Notes under the pieces: generated by a model
Told to the model about the DNA's origin: nothing
Seen by the model: only the letters and a program-made list of their open reading frames with translations
Database searches by the model: none
Position numbers and translations under genes: made by a program
Part shown: piece by piece, positions 23,713-30,136 of the stretch
Layout: each line of letters opens with the position of its first letter
How positions within the stretch are numbered: position 1 is the stretch's first letter
Source: a virus
Reading direction: 5' to 3' (one strand)
Length of the DNA: 38,412 nucleotides
IMG/VR virus record: IMGVR_UViG_3300044625_000541
Location: 1 to 38,412 of that record

Positions 23713-24405
23713 TTATAATTGGTTTAAAAAGTTTCTGCAAAATATTACTCTTTCGTGTGCTTTGTCAATCGCTGCCTGATCTCGTGGTATTTGAAATTCA
23801 ATGTACTTCTTTTCGTTTGGAATGTCATCGTAGTTTGAATTCTTGTCCACTTGTTCACAGGCTTTCAAATACGCCTCGTCTGCCTCTGGGTCGATCACAC
23901 CCATTGTCCACATTAGTTTTTTCTTTTGATCCTCTACTAACTTAAAAGGAGTGTTAACCAAACAGTAAACAAGTTTAGCCGTTTGAGCTCCAGTTAAATC
24001 CATGTAAGCCTGAAGCTGCCAGTAATACATTTTATTGATTGGCTTACCCATTACCGAAAAAAAAGTAAATATATCCCAACTTGTTTTAATGTCAACGATC
24101 AAATCACCGTCAACAATGTCAGGCGTACCGATAAAGAAATCATTTTGAAAAGTAATCTCATTCTTAATAAATAGCTTATCTTTTACCAATGTGTAAAGAT
24201 CAAACGAGTCCTCTTCAGCTAGTAACCCCTTTTCAATGTACTTGTTTGTTACGTCTTTATTGCGTCCGTAAACTTTTGAAACGTAGCACTCGATTAAGTG
24301 AGATTTAGCCGTTTCGCCTAACTCTTCTTTGGTCCGGCTCTCGGTCATAATCAAACCTAGTGAGGATGGATGGAATTTATAATCGTCAAACATTTTTTTT
24401 ATCAT
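23713..24405 (-). CDS. PD-(D/E)XK exonuclease, recombination partner (230 aa)
   Basis: The catalytic core is visible as GTPDIVDGDLIVDIKTSWD (D of TPDI and D-x-K of VDIK) followed by the helix motif YYWQLQAYM (QxxxY), as in RecB/lambda-exonuclease-like nucleases. Such enzymes resect DNA ends for single-strand annealing by the neighbouring Rad52-like protein. The start may be 24405 or the next methionine at 24393 (MFDDYKFHPSSLG), and it overlaps the annealing gene by 8-20 bp. Confidence 0.85.
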   Translation of the reverse strand: MIKKMFDDYKFHPSSLGLIMTESRTKEELGETAKSHLIECYVSKVYGRNKDVTNKYIEKGLLAEEDSFDLYTLVKDKLFIKNEITFQNDFFIGTPDIVDGDLIVDIKTSWDIFTFFSVMGKPINKMYYWQLQAYMDLTGAQTAKLVYCLVNTPFKLVEDQKKKLMWTMGVIDPEADEAYLKACEQVDKNSNYDDIPNEKKYIEFQIPRDQAAIDKAHERVIFCRNFLNQL

Positions 24406-24967
24406 TTAAAAGTTGTTTTCTTTTTTCTACTCGGTCAATTATTGCGGTATCTGGTTGGAATGGAATGGTATCTTTCCGATTCAAGTTAGCACCAAAGATG
24501 TTACCAAAGTGGTCACAAGCGTCTTTTATTGCCACCGTCTTAGCGATTGGAAAGGCCATTGAGATAGCCCCGTTATTAATGTTTATCAAATCACTAGGTG
24601 ACGTTCCTTTCTTTGTCTGTAATTGCGCGGCACCTATTCCATCGTGCCAGTCCATTTGATTAGTAGCTGGATTGAAGTAGTGAACTCGGACGACTACAAA
24701 AACACCATTAAAAGCAGTTCCCTCCCTTAGGACCTCAACCCTGTACGATTTGAATATCTTTCTTAGCAGATATTCGACCTTATCAATCGGTAGGTACTTG
24801 TAGTCTGCAATAAACGGATGAGTCTTAACCCATGCAGCCGGGGGGTTAGCGTTTAAAATAGCGTTTAAGCCCTCAGACTTTGCTGCTACCTCTATACTGC
24901 CTTCAAATAATTCTTGCAATGTAGGCAGGTTGCTTTCAATTTTAGCTGGTATTTTAGGCGTTTCCAT
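24386..24967 (-). CDS. Rad52/Sak-like single-strand annealing protein (193 aa)
   Basis: The C-terminal half AISMAFPIAKTVAIKDACDH followed by FGNIFGANLNRKD matches the Rad52 family pattern A-x-P-x-A-K-x-x-A-x-K-D-A-x-D-x-x-G-x-x-F-G-x-x-L-N-R. The core before it (YLPIDKVEYLLRKIFKSYRV and VFVVVRVHYF) is the expected beta-sheet. It would anneal single strands made by the downstream nuclease during phage recombination. It follows the small 51-residue paralogue by 3 bp. Confidence 0.85.
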   Translation of the reverse strand: METPKIPAKIESNLPTLQELFEGSIEVAAKSEGLNAILNANPPAAWVKTHPFIADYKYLPIDKVEYLLRKIFKSYRVEVLREGTAFNGVFVVVRVHYFNPATNQMDWHDGIGAAQLQTKKGTSPSDLININNGAISMAFPIAKTVAIKDACDHFGNIFGANLNRKDTIPFQPDTAIIDRVEKRKQLLNDKKNV

Positions 24968-24970
24968 AGT

Positions 24971-25126
24971 TTAAAATTGTGGTGTTTCGATTTCCATTTT
25001 GTAGCCCCAGAAAGGTAGGCTCCAGTTAAAAAGAGCTTTCCAGTTGAACACGAAGTCAAGCGATTTAACGCCTCCCATTTTAACGTTGCGGGTAACTGTT
25101 TCAAAGTTGTCTGTGAAGATTGTCAT
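24971..25126 (-). CDS. small protein, paralogue of 23147-23287 (51 aa)
   Basis: The frame reads MTIFTDNFETVTRNVKMGGV, then KSLDFVFNWKALFNWSLPFW and GYKMEIETPQF. It shares MTxFTxxxE and the VFNWKAxFxWxLPFxGY core with the 46-residue protein at the other end of the recombination operon. It is 4 bp from each neighbour. Function is unknown; it may work with the recombination proteins it brackets. Confidence 0.75.
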   Translation of the reverse strand: MTIFTDNFETVTRNVKMGGVKSLDFVFNWKALFNWSLPFWGYKMEIETPQF

Positions 25127-25130
25127 AGGT

Positions 25131-25307
25131 TTATTTGGTTATTGATTTAAGATACTTTCTTAATGCCCGTACCGCTTGTGCCTCCGTCCAGAAGTGGTAA
25201 GTATTTTTCGCAAAGTCTACCGCATAGTAGTCTAATGTTTTTATGTGTCGGATCATCTTTTTATTATTATTATGAAGTCCAATAACAAAGCCATCCATCC
25301 AAATCAT
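25131..25307 (-). CDS. small early protein (58 aa)
   Basis: The frame reads MIWMDGFVIGLHNNNKKMIR and then HIKTLDYYAVDFAKNTYHFW before a helix TEAQAVRALRKYLKSI. The start lies in the stop of the first early gene (ATGA overlap). The function is unknown. Confidence 0.6.
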   Translation of the reverse strand: MIWMDGFVIGLHNNNKKMIRHIKTLDYYAVDFAKNTYHFWTEAQAVRALRKYLKSITK

Positions 25308-25495
25308 AAATTAATAGTTTTTGCGTCTGTAAAATACTCTTCCAAAGCCTCAAGCAAATCCGCCTCGTCTCCTTTGTATTGATGCTCTTTAATGTTGATC
25401 TCTTCGCCATCCCATAGGCTATAATAGACTACCATTACTCTTACACCGTTTACTTTAACGTGTATTTTTTCGGGTTTTGCTAGTGTCTCTTCCAT
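25304..25495 (-). CDS. first leftward early gene, small protein (63 aa)
   Basis: The start at 25495 (MEETLAKPEKIHVKVNGVRV) is chosen because the upstream part of the frame lies in the AT-rich divergent promoter region. The protein is beta-strand rich with an acidic end (DEADLLEALEEYFTDAKT). It is the promoter-proximal gene of the leftward early block. Confidence 0.65.
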   Translation of the reverse strand: MEETLAKPEKIHVKVNGVRVMVVYYSLWDGEEINIKEHQYKGDEADLLEALEEYFTDAKTINL

Positions 25496-25572
25496 GTTGT
25501 TTGCCTTAATGACATTACAACGTTCGGAAAAATAAATTGATAATCCTATTTTTTTTATTAATATTTTTATTG

Positions 25573-25580
25573 TACGTTTG
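25573..25580 (+). promoter_or_regulatory. rightward promoter -7 box
   Basis: TACGTTTG is a perfect TAnnTTTG match 19 bases before the ATG at 25600, in an AT-rich tract between divergent gene blocks. A clear TTG at the expected -33 distance is absent. It should drive the rightward island. The leftward early promoter must lie in the same 25496-25599 interval. Confidence 0.6.
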
Positions 25581-25599
25581 TAGGGTAAATTAAAAACAA

Positions 25600-25785
25600 A
25601 TGAAAAAACCACAGTTTAAAGAGACTAGAGGTAGGCCGCGATCATACGCACCTCCAGTAAAAAAAGGTGACGTAATTGTCACTAAACGAACTCAAGCGGC
25701 TGTTTATGCTCATGCTAGGAAATTTGGGTACAAAGTTCGCACATGGAAAGATAATGGGTGTGTTAACGTTGAGAGGCTTAGTTAA
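25600..25785 (+). CDS. small basic protein (61 aa)
   Basis: The protein MKKPQFKETRGRPRSYAPPV continues with KKGDVIVTKRTQAAVYAHAR, is strongly basic, and has a GRPR (AT-hook-like) start. Small DNA-binding proteins of this type are common beside divergent early promoters. It is the first gene of the rightward strand. Confidence 0.7.
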   Translation: MKKPQFKETRGRPRSYAPPVKKGDVIVTKRTQAAVYAHARKFGYKVRTWKDNGCVNVERLS

Positions 25786-25809
25786 TTATAACAATTAAAC
25801 AAAAATAAG

Positions 25810-25986
25810 ATGAAAAATATACCAAGAAGTATTCAACTTGACAAGATGACTCCAGCGGAAAAGGCTATCAGAGAAGCAATGCTTATTGTCGAAGAAATGG
25901 GGGCGGATATAAAATTAACGCGAGCAATAATTCATTTGCAGGATGCTAAAAAATGTGTCGCTGATTTTGTTGATGGTATAAAATAG
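25810..25986 (+). CDS. small protein (58 aa)
   Basis: The frame reads MKNIPRSIQLDKMTPAEKAI and then REAMLIVEEMGADIKLTRAI, ending KKCVADFVDGIK. It is helical and follows the first rightward gene by 24 bp with an A-rich leader (AACAAAAATAAG) typical for this host group. The function is unknown. Confidence 0.6.
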   Translation: MKNIPRSIQLDKMTPAEKAIREAMLIVEEMGADIKLTRAIIHLQDAKKCVADFVDGIK

Positions 25987-26049
25987 TAATGAGTTATGAA
26001 ACACAACAATAAACATCTGTTATAGTCTGGTGCGGCAATTAAAAAGAAA

Positions 26050-26322
26050 ATGTATAACAAAGAACACATTCAATTTGTAGGCAAACACGACTACGACAAA
26101 GAATCTGCAATAACTGAAAGTGGATGGAATAAAAATTTTTCAGTTGGAATTTTTAAATGGGAACTAAAAAACAATGGTAAATCAATGAAAAAGGGGAAGG
26201 CTATTGTTAGAGTTTCGGGATTAGTCGAGAATAAGGAAAAAGTTTTTGAGTTTGCTGAAAATGTGGTAAAAGATTTAGATGCTAATTTATGGGATGGTCG
26301 TAAATCAATAGTCATAAAGTAG
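26050..26322 (+). CDS. cassette-island protein (90 aa)
   Basis: No family is recognised. The protein has charged helices and strands (FSVGIFKWELKNNGKSMKKG and VFEFAENVVKDLDANLWDGR). It is preceded by CTGTTATAGTCTGGTGCGG and followed by a similarly imperfect palindromic spacer, the first of the island's cassette-like spacers. Its AT-rich codon use differs from the methyltransferase-terminase region. Confidence 0.6.
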   Translation: MYNKEHIQFVGKHDYDKESAITESGWNKNFSVGIFKWELKNNGKSMKKGKAIVRVSGLVENKEKVFEFAENVVKDLDANLWDGRKSIVIK

Positions 26323-26383
26323 CGCTTGCATATAATGAACAAGAGTTTATTCAGTTGCGATTGTTATCACTAAACTAAATTAT

Positions 26384-26863
26384 ATGGTACAAACTGTAGA
26401 ACAGACACACGATGAGAAAGTTGAGATGTATAAGAAATGCACAAAAATGGAATTAATAGGGATGCTTATTAGTTCCAATCTTCATATCGAATCCGTCACT
26501 AAGCAATTGAACAAACCTGTTGTTATGCAAGTGCCGCAATTCGAGGAACTTCTTCAAGTGCGGTTGGATGAACTTCCATATACAAAACACCTTGATGACG
26601 GTCAATACAATGATGGAAAGGCATACGGTTTTGAATGTGGTGCGCGGTGGGCATACGAAACACTGTGTGAGCGGTTAAAACTAACCTGTCAATGCGAAGT
26701 GCCAACTGGTCGAACAGTAACAGCCGACTTTGAAAATGAAATATGTGAAAGTTGCGGAAGGTTAGTTACTTGTGCTACCGCGAAGGATGGGCTTGCCACA
26801 CTTCGTAAGCAAATGCCAACTGCTGCCAATGTACCTAGTGTATGCGTTAGTAAAAGCGGCTAA
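26384..26863 (+). CDS. cassette-island protein with C-terminal zinc ribbon (159 aa)
   Basis: A helical N-terminus (HDEKVEMYKKCTKMELIGML) is of a type I associate with Bacteroidetes phage proteins. A putative zinc ribbon follows (CQCEVP and CESCGR). The last about 15 residues (PTAANVPSVCVSKSG) are encoded by a repeat that recurs at 29313-29358 in non-coding DNA, so the C-terminus reads into a cassette boundary. Confidence 0.65.
   Translation: MVQTVEQTHDEKVEMYKKCTKMELIGMLISSNLHIESVTKQLNKPVVMQVPQFEELLQVRLDELPYTKHLDDGQYNDGKAYGFECGARWAYETLCERLKLTCQCEVPTGRTVTADFENEICESCGRLVTCATAKDGLATLRKQMPTAANVPSVCVSKSG
26815..26860 (+). repeat. cassette-boundary repeat, copy 1
   Basis: The 46 bases starting GCCAACTGCTGCCAATGTA and ending GTTAGTAAAAGCG are similar to 29313-29358 (GCCAATTGCTGCCAATGTA ... 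GTAGTAAAATTTGCG). Here the repeat forms the 3' end of the zinc-ribbon gene. Confidence 0.7.
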
Positions 26864-26931
26864 CGAGATGAACTAAGATTGAAATGCTAAGAAACCTTTA
26901 AATTTTAAATACCCCAGCGCGGGGGAAAATT

Positions 26932-27462
26932 ATGGATAAAACTAAAATCAAACACACAACCATCAGAAATCAAAAGTTATTATGTACCCATTGCGGTGGT
27001 GAATACGCATTGCAGTTCCCGCTACCAATTGAAGGAGTAGGAAGTATGACTGATAAAATTGACGCTTTCAATTCACTACATGCCGATTGCAAACCAACAT
27101 GGAAAGAACCAGAAGCAGACCAAAATAAAAACGTTATGGAAAAAGCCTTATGGTGGATTTCAAACGGGCATGTAGGCATGAGTTCTAAAACTATGTGGAA
27201 TTGCTTAATGAATAGCACAAAGCCATATCCTATAAATCACCCATACGACCCTGACGATTTTAGTAGGTGTTATAAACTTCTACAAGCTGTTCCTGAGTGG
27301 AAAACAGAGATCCATAAACTTAAACCGCTTTCAAAAGCATGGTCAAACCTTGTTGACAACTGGGATAAATTGACCGAAATGTATGAACAGAACGAAAGGG
27401 AGAAATGGAAAAACTATAAGAAAATAGGTATGTATGAATTTATGAACACACTTATTTGTTAG
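26932..27462 (+). CDS. cassette-island protein with N-terminal CxxC (176 aa)
   Basis: A CTHCGG zinc-knuckle start is followed by a helical domain with WWISNGHVGMSSKTMWNCLM, a stretch I associate with conserved hypothetical phage proteins of this host group. The start is preceded by TTTAAATTTTAAATACCCC and then GCGCGGGGGAAAA, the shared cassette 5' element. The function is unknown. Confidence 0.65.
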   Translation: MDKTKIKHTTIRNQKLLCTHCGGEYALQFPLPIEGVGSMTDKIDAFNSLHADCKPTWKEPEADQNKNVMEKALWWISNGHVGMSSKTMWNCLMNSTKPYPINHPYDPDDFSRCYKLLQAVPEWKTEIHKLKPLSKAWSNLVDNWDKLTEMYEQNEREKWKNYKKIGMYEFMNTLIC

Positions 27463-27592
27463 TCGCGCGGTGGCGGCATTGCCACCAATGATTCTGGTGT
27501 ATGACCAGTGGCGGCCTTATACTAAACTACATGAGCCACACGGCCTTGCGCAGTTTGGCGGTGTGAGCGGTGAAACACTAAACTTAATAACT
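27463..27592 (+). repeat. structured spacer before the Gp37/Gp68-like gene
   Basis: This 130-bp stretch has several hairpins: GGTGGC/GCCACC, CTGGT/ACCAG, and CACACGGCC/GGCGGTGTG. It starts immediately after the upstream stop with GTTAGTCGCG. The density of palindromes and lack of T-runs suit a recombination site better than a terminator. Confidence 0.5.
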
Positions 27593-28393
27593 ATGGGAAA
27601 TATATCTGCTATTCAATGGACTAACTCAACTTGGAATGTCGCTCGTGGCTGTACCAAAGTTGACGAAGATTGTAAGTATTGCTACATGTACCGCGATTCA
27701 TTCGATGGTAGCCGTTACAATCCGCTTGAGATTGTAAGAACAAAAACTGTTTTCAATTTGCCGTTAAAGTTGAAAGAACCATCATTGATATTCACTTCAT
27801 CATTGACTGACTTCTTTCATCCGGCAATTGATAGCTACAGAAATGAGGCTTGGGACATTATCCGAAAATGCCCACAACACACATTTCAGATTTTAACGAA
27901 GCGACCTGAGCGGATTAATGACCACTTACCGAGCGATTGGGGGCAAGGATGGGATAACGTTTGGTTAGGCACAAGCGTAGGCAGCCCAAAAGGTATGCAC
28001 CGGATTTACGATTTATTGACGGTGCCAACTAAAGTAAGATTCCTTTCAATGGAGCCATTGCATGAGCGTGTAGATATGAATATTGATATTATTGACTTAA
28101 TAAATATTCACTGGGTAATAATTGGTGGCGAAAGCGGAAATAAAAACGGCAAGTACAAATACCGCCAATGCAGAATAGAGTGGATTGAAGAACTGATAAA
28201 AGACTTCACGCCAACTACTGCGATTTTTGTCAAGCAACTCGGCACATATCTGGCAAAAGAAATGAAGTTATCAGACCGTCATGGAGGCAAGATGTCCGAA
28301 TGGCCTGACCACTTACAAATTAGACAGATGCCACAAATAATCGGCACGGATGCAAGGGCTTTGGCTGATCGTGAGAAGCAAACTGACCGATAA
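27593..28393 (+). CDS. phage Gp37/Gp68 family protein (DUF5131), radical-SAM-like (266 aa)
   Basis: The start at 27593 (MGNISAIQWTNSTWNVARGC) is where family similarity begins. C20, C27 and C30 (CTKVDEDCKYC) match the conserved Cys pattern W-N-x-x-x-G-C-x-K-x-x-x-x-C-x-x-C-Y of this family, thought to hold an iron-sulfur cluster. Later motifs are SLTDFFHPAID, QILTKRPERI, VWLGTSVGS, FLSMEPL and WVIIGGESG. The family is common in phages; its reaction is not established. It sits in the cassette island. Confidence 0.88.
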   Translation: MGNISAIQWTNSTWNVARGCTKVDEDCKYCYMYRDSFDGSRYNPLEIVRTKTVFNLPLKLKEPSLIFTSSLTDFFHPAIDSYRNEAWDIIRKCPQHTFQILTKRPERINDHLPSDWGQGWDNVWLGTSVGSPKGMHRIYDLLTVPTKVRFLSMEPLHERVDMNIDIIDLINIHWVIIGGESGNKNGKYKYRQCRIEWIEELIKDFTPTTAIFVKQLGTYLAKEMKLSDRHGGKMSEWPDHLQIRQMPQIIGTDARALADREKQTDR

Positions 28394-28471
28394 CGTGTTT
28401 TCGCTTGCCGTCATGTGGGGCAATCGAAGCACTAATTTTCAAACCACCTACAAAATTCAATAGTAGCAAAA

Positions 28472-28825
28472 ATGAACAATAAACCACTAAAGCCTTACTT
28501 GCGGCAAACGAATGTTGGCAGCTGGGCTTCCTCTGAACTGAAAGACAAAGTAAAATATCACTTAGAAATGTCAGTCAAAGCGTGGCACGATTGGGAGATA
28601 GATTTACCATTACAAGTTGAAGTGATTTGTAATGAGGTCAAAAGGAATAGAGGGCAATTCCTTAACGTAAAACGTTGGTTGATTATTCCGCCACAATCAG
28701 GATTAAAAGAATGTTTGGTAGCCGAAATTGATAATGATGTTCATATTCATATTAATCACTTGGTTCCATCCGCCCTGTTTTATTGCGGAGGCCAGTTGTT
28801 GATAACGGACGCTGGTTTATGCTGA
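28472..28825 (+). CDS. cassette-island protein (117 aa)
   Basis: No family is recognised. The protein has KVKYHLEMSVKAWHDWEIDL and VKRWLIIPPQSGLKECLVAE. The last about 12 residues (GGQLLITDAGLC) come from sequence that looks like a cassette boundary (GTTGATAACGGACGC). The leader is A-rich. The function is unknown. Confidence 0.6.
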   Translation: MNNKPLKPYLRQTNVGSWASSELKDKVKYHLEMSVKAWHDWEIDLPLQVEVICNEVKRNRGQFLNVKRWLIIPPQSGLKECLVAEIDNDVHIHINHLVPSALFYCGGQLLITDAGLC

Positions 28826-28865
28826 ACAAAGGCACACAGATAAAATGAATATGAAGTACAAAATA

Positions 28866-28888
28866 AATTTTAAAATTTTTAACACCCT
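28866..28888 (+). repeat. left 23-bp inverted repeat around the 70-residue gene
   Basis: This AT-rich stretch ending TTTTTAACACCCT is a perfect reverse complement of 29122-29144. It is followed by GCGGGGGAA, 13 bp before the gene start at 28902. Together the two arms enclose a single gene. Confidence 0.9.
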
Positions 28889-28901
28889 GCGGGGGAATCC
28901 A

Positions 28902-29114
28902 ATGAAAGAATTTATTGTTTATCAAATGCAAATTGATTCGGAAGAAATAAATGGAGTCAACCGAACCACAAAAATGTCAACTCTTGTAAGACGTGTAAAA
29001 GCTAAAACACAAGAAGAAGCAATAGGAAAATTTGTTCTCGAATCAAATACAATTCCAGCTATCAAAAAACTAAATGTCGAGTGCATTCCTCTTGATTTAT
29101 TGAAAACTATTTGA
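28902..29114 (+). CDS. small protein inside an inverted-repeat cassette (70 aa)
   Basis: The start at 28902 (MKEFIVYQMQIDSEEINGVN) is preferred because the in-frame ATG at 28845 would translate through the inverted repeat. The protein is basic and mixed alpha/beta (RRVKAKTQEEAIGKFVLESN). It resembles small phage proteins with a KAKTxxEA helix, but function is unknown. The two 23-bp arms begin 14 bp before it and 8 bp after it. Confidence 0.65.
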   Translation: MKEFIVYQMQIDSEEINGVNRTTKMSTLVRRVKAKTQEEAIGKFVLESNTIPAIKKLNVECIPLDLLKTI

Positions 29115-29121
29115 GCTCGGG

Positions 29122-29144
29122 AGGGTGTTAAAAATTTTAAAATT
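29122..29144 (+). repeat. right 23-bp inverted repeat around the 70-residue gene
   Basis: AGGGTGTTAAAAATTTTAAA plus three bases is the perfect reverse complement of 28866-28888 and begins 8 bp after the gene's stop codon. Confidence 0.9.
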
Positions 29145-29335
29145 CTGTCCCACGATATGACTATGGAATGCGCACTTGGAGCCTTTGTTTTGCATAAACC
29201 TGTTGTTGGCAGAACGAAGCGTCAGCACGTGGGTAGGGTGGCAGTTGGCAAAGCGGGGAGGCACGGCCAAAAGTATTAGCCCTCCGTGGCTTTGGCTGTG
29301 GTCGTTGGGATTGCCAATTGCTGCCAATGTATCAA

Positions 29336-29358
29336 GTATATGAGTAGTAAAATTTGCG
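29336..29358 (+). repeat. outer inverted repeat, left arm, of the methyltransferase unit
   Basis: The arm begins GTATATGAGTAG and ends ATTTGCG. It matches the reverse complement of 30111-30133 with one difference in 23 bp. It lies within the second copy of the cassette-boundary repeat. Confidence 0.85.
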
Positions 29359-29362
29359 TATC

Positions 29363-29381
29363 CGAACTATCTATGAAATAC
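29363..29381 (+). repeat. 19-bp direct repeat left of the methyltransferase unit
   Basis: The word GAACTATCTATGAAATAC recurs in the same orientation at 30083-30100, just outside the right inner inverted repeat. This layout resembles a target-site duplication around an inserted unit. Confidence 0.85.
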
Positions 29382-29386
29382 ACACT

Positions 29387-29404
29387 AAAAATATTTTTAA
29401 ATGC
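29387..29404 (+). repeat. inner 18-bp inverted repeat, left arm
   Basis: AAAAATATTTTTAAATGC is the perfect reverse complement of 30057-30074. It contains the ATG of the methyltransferase frame and is followed by GAAGCGGGGGAATTG, the shared 5' element. Confidence 0.9.
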
Positions 29405-30042
29405 GAAGCGGGGGAATTGAATTACTGAATTGTGATTGTATGGACTATATGTCCGGTATTGATGATAAGTTCTTTGACTTGGCAATAGTGGACCCTCCAT
29501 ACGGAAATAATTTGTCCGGTGGGCGGTCCTCTAAAAATGGATGGAACCAAAGTATTGATTGGGATAAGTGTAACAAAGGTTGGAATTTAGAAATACCAAA
29601 ACCTGAATACTTTGCAGAACTTCAACGAGTTTCAAAAAATCAAATAATTTGGGGCGGTAACTATTTTGCAAATCTATTACCACCTTCTGAGTGTTGGTTA
29701 ATTTGGGATAAAGGACAAAGGGATTTTAGTTTAGCAGATGGTGAAATGGCTTGGACTTCTTTTGATAAAGCCATGAGGATAAAAACCATACACAGGGCGG
29801 TTGCAAATCAAGAAACTAAAATACACCCAACTCAAAAGCCCGTGAAATTATACCAATGGATTTTAAATCAATTTGCAAAAGAAGGGGATTTGATTTTGGA
29901 TACTCATTTAGGAAGTGGCTCAATTGCAATTGCTTGTAGCGAGTATAAAGTAAATCTTACCGCCACTGAAATTGATAAAGATATATATGACGCGGCCTGT
30001 ATTCGAGTATCTCAATCACTTGCACAAATCTCAATGTTTTAA
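29401..30042 (+). CDS. DNA methyltransferase in an inverted-repeat cassette (213 aa)
   Basis: This is a stand-alone DNA N6-adenine or N4-cytosine methyltransferase. DPPYG is at residues 31-35 and the SAM motif DTHLGSGS at 167-174, the beta-class order. KIHPTQKP and IIWGGNYFANLLPPSECWLI are close to the catalytic core of the ParB-fused enzyme at 15471-16613, so the two are homologous. The ATG at 29401 lies in the left inverted repeat; an ATT or later start cannot be excluded. It probably protects phage DNA or switches its methylation. No restriction enzyme is adjacent. Confidence 0.88.
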   Translation: MRSGGIELLNCDCMDYMSGIDDKFFDLAIVDPPYGNNLSGGRSSKNGWNQSIDWDKCNKGWNLEIPKPEYFAELQRVSKNQIIWGGNYFANLLPPSECWLIWDKGQRDFSLADGEMAWTSFDKAMRIKTIHRAVANQETKIHPTQKPVKLYQWILNQFAKEGDLILDTHLGSGSIAIACSEYKVNLTATEIDKDIYDAACIRVSQSLAQISMF

Positions 30043-30056
30043 CCTTGTGCGGTGGG

Positions 30057-30074
30057 GCATTTAAAAATATTTTT
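30057..30074 (+). repeat. inner 18-bp inverted repeat, right arm
   Basis: GCATTTAAAAATATTTTT follows the methyltransferase stop by 14 bp, preceded by TGTGCGGTGGG, a counterpart of the GCGGGG at the left side. Confidence 0.9.
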
Positions 30075-30081
30075 CTTTCAC

Positions 30082-30100
30082 TGAACTATCTATGAAATAC
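30082..30100 (+). repeat. 19-bp direct repeat right of the methyltransferase unit
   Basis: TGAACTATCTATGAAATAC repeats 29363-29381 in the same orientation (18 of 19 bases). Confidence 0.85.
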
Positions 30101-30110
30101 CAAACTCTCC

Positions 30111-30133
30111 CGCAAATTTTATTACTCATATAC
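30111..30133 (+). repeat. outer inverted repeat, right arm, of the methyltransferase unit
   Basis: The arm starts CGCAAATTTTATTAC and pairs with 29336-29358 with one mismatch in 23 positions. Confidence 0.85.
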
Positions 30134-30136
30134 GGT

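Larger units (their letters stand above)
29115..29400 (+). other. 286-bp non-coding spacer with repeats
   Basis: No credible gene is present. The spacer holds the right arm of the first inverted repeat (29122-29144), a GC-rich folded section (GGCACGGCCAAAAG facing CCGTGGCTTTGGCTG, about 29260-29300), the second copy of the GCCAAYTGCTGCCAATGTA repeat (29313-29358), the left outer inverted repeat, and the left direct repeat of the methyltransferase unit. Confidence 0.6.

Noticed and set aside
24892-25104. 70-residue minus-strand frame beginning MKQLPATLKW
   Set aside because: It is out of frame with the 51-residue protein at 24971-25126, whose clear similarity to the 46-residue paralogue shows which frame is real.
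29097-29327. Minus-strand frame over the spacer between the 70-residue gene and the methyltransferase
   Set aside because: It runs through the inverted repeat and the folded GC-rich spacer, has no protein-like pattern, and is antisense to the island.
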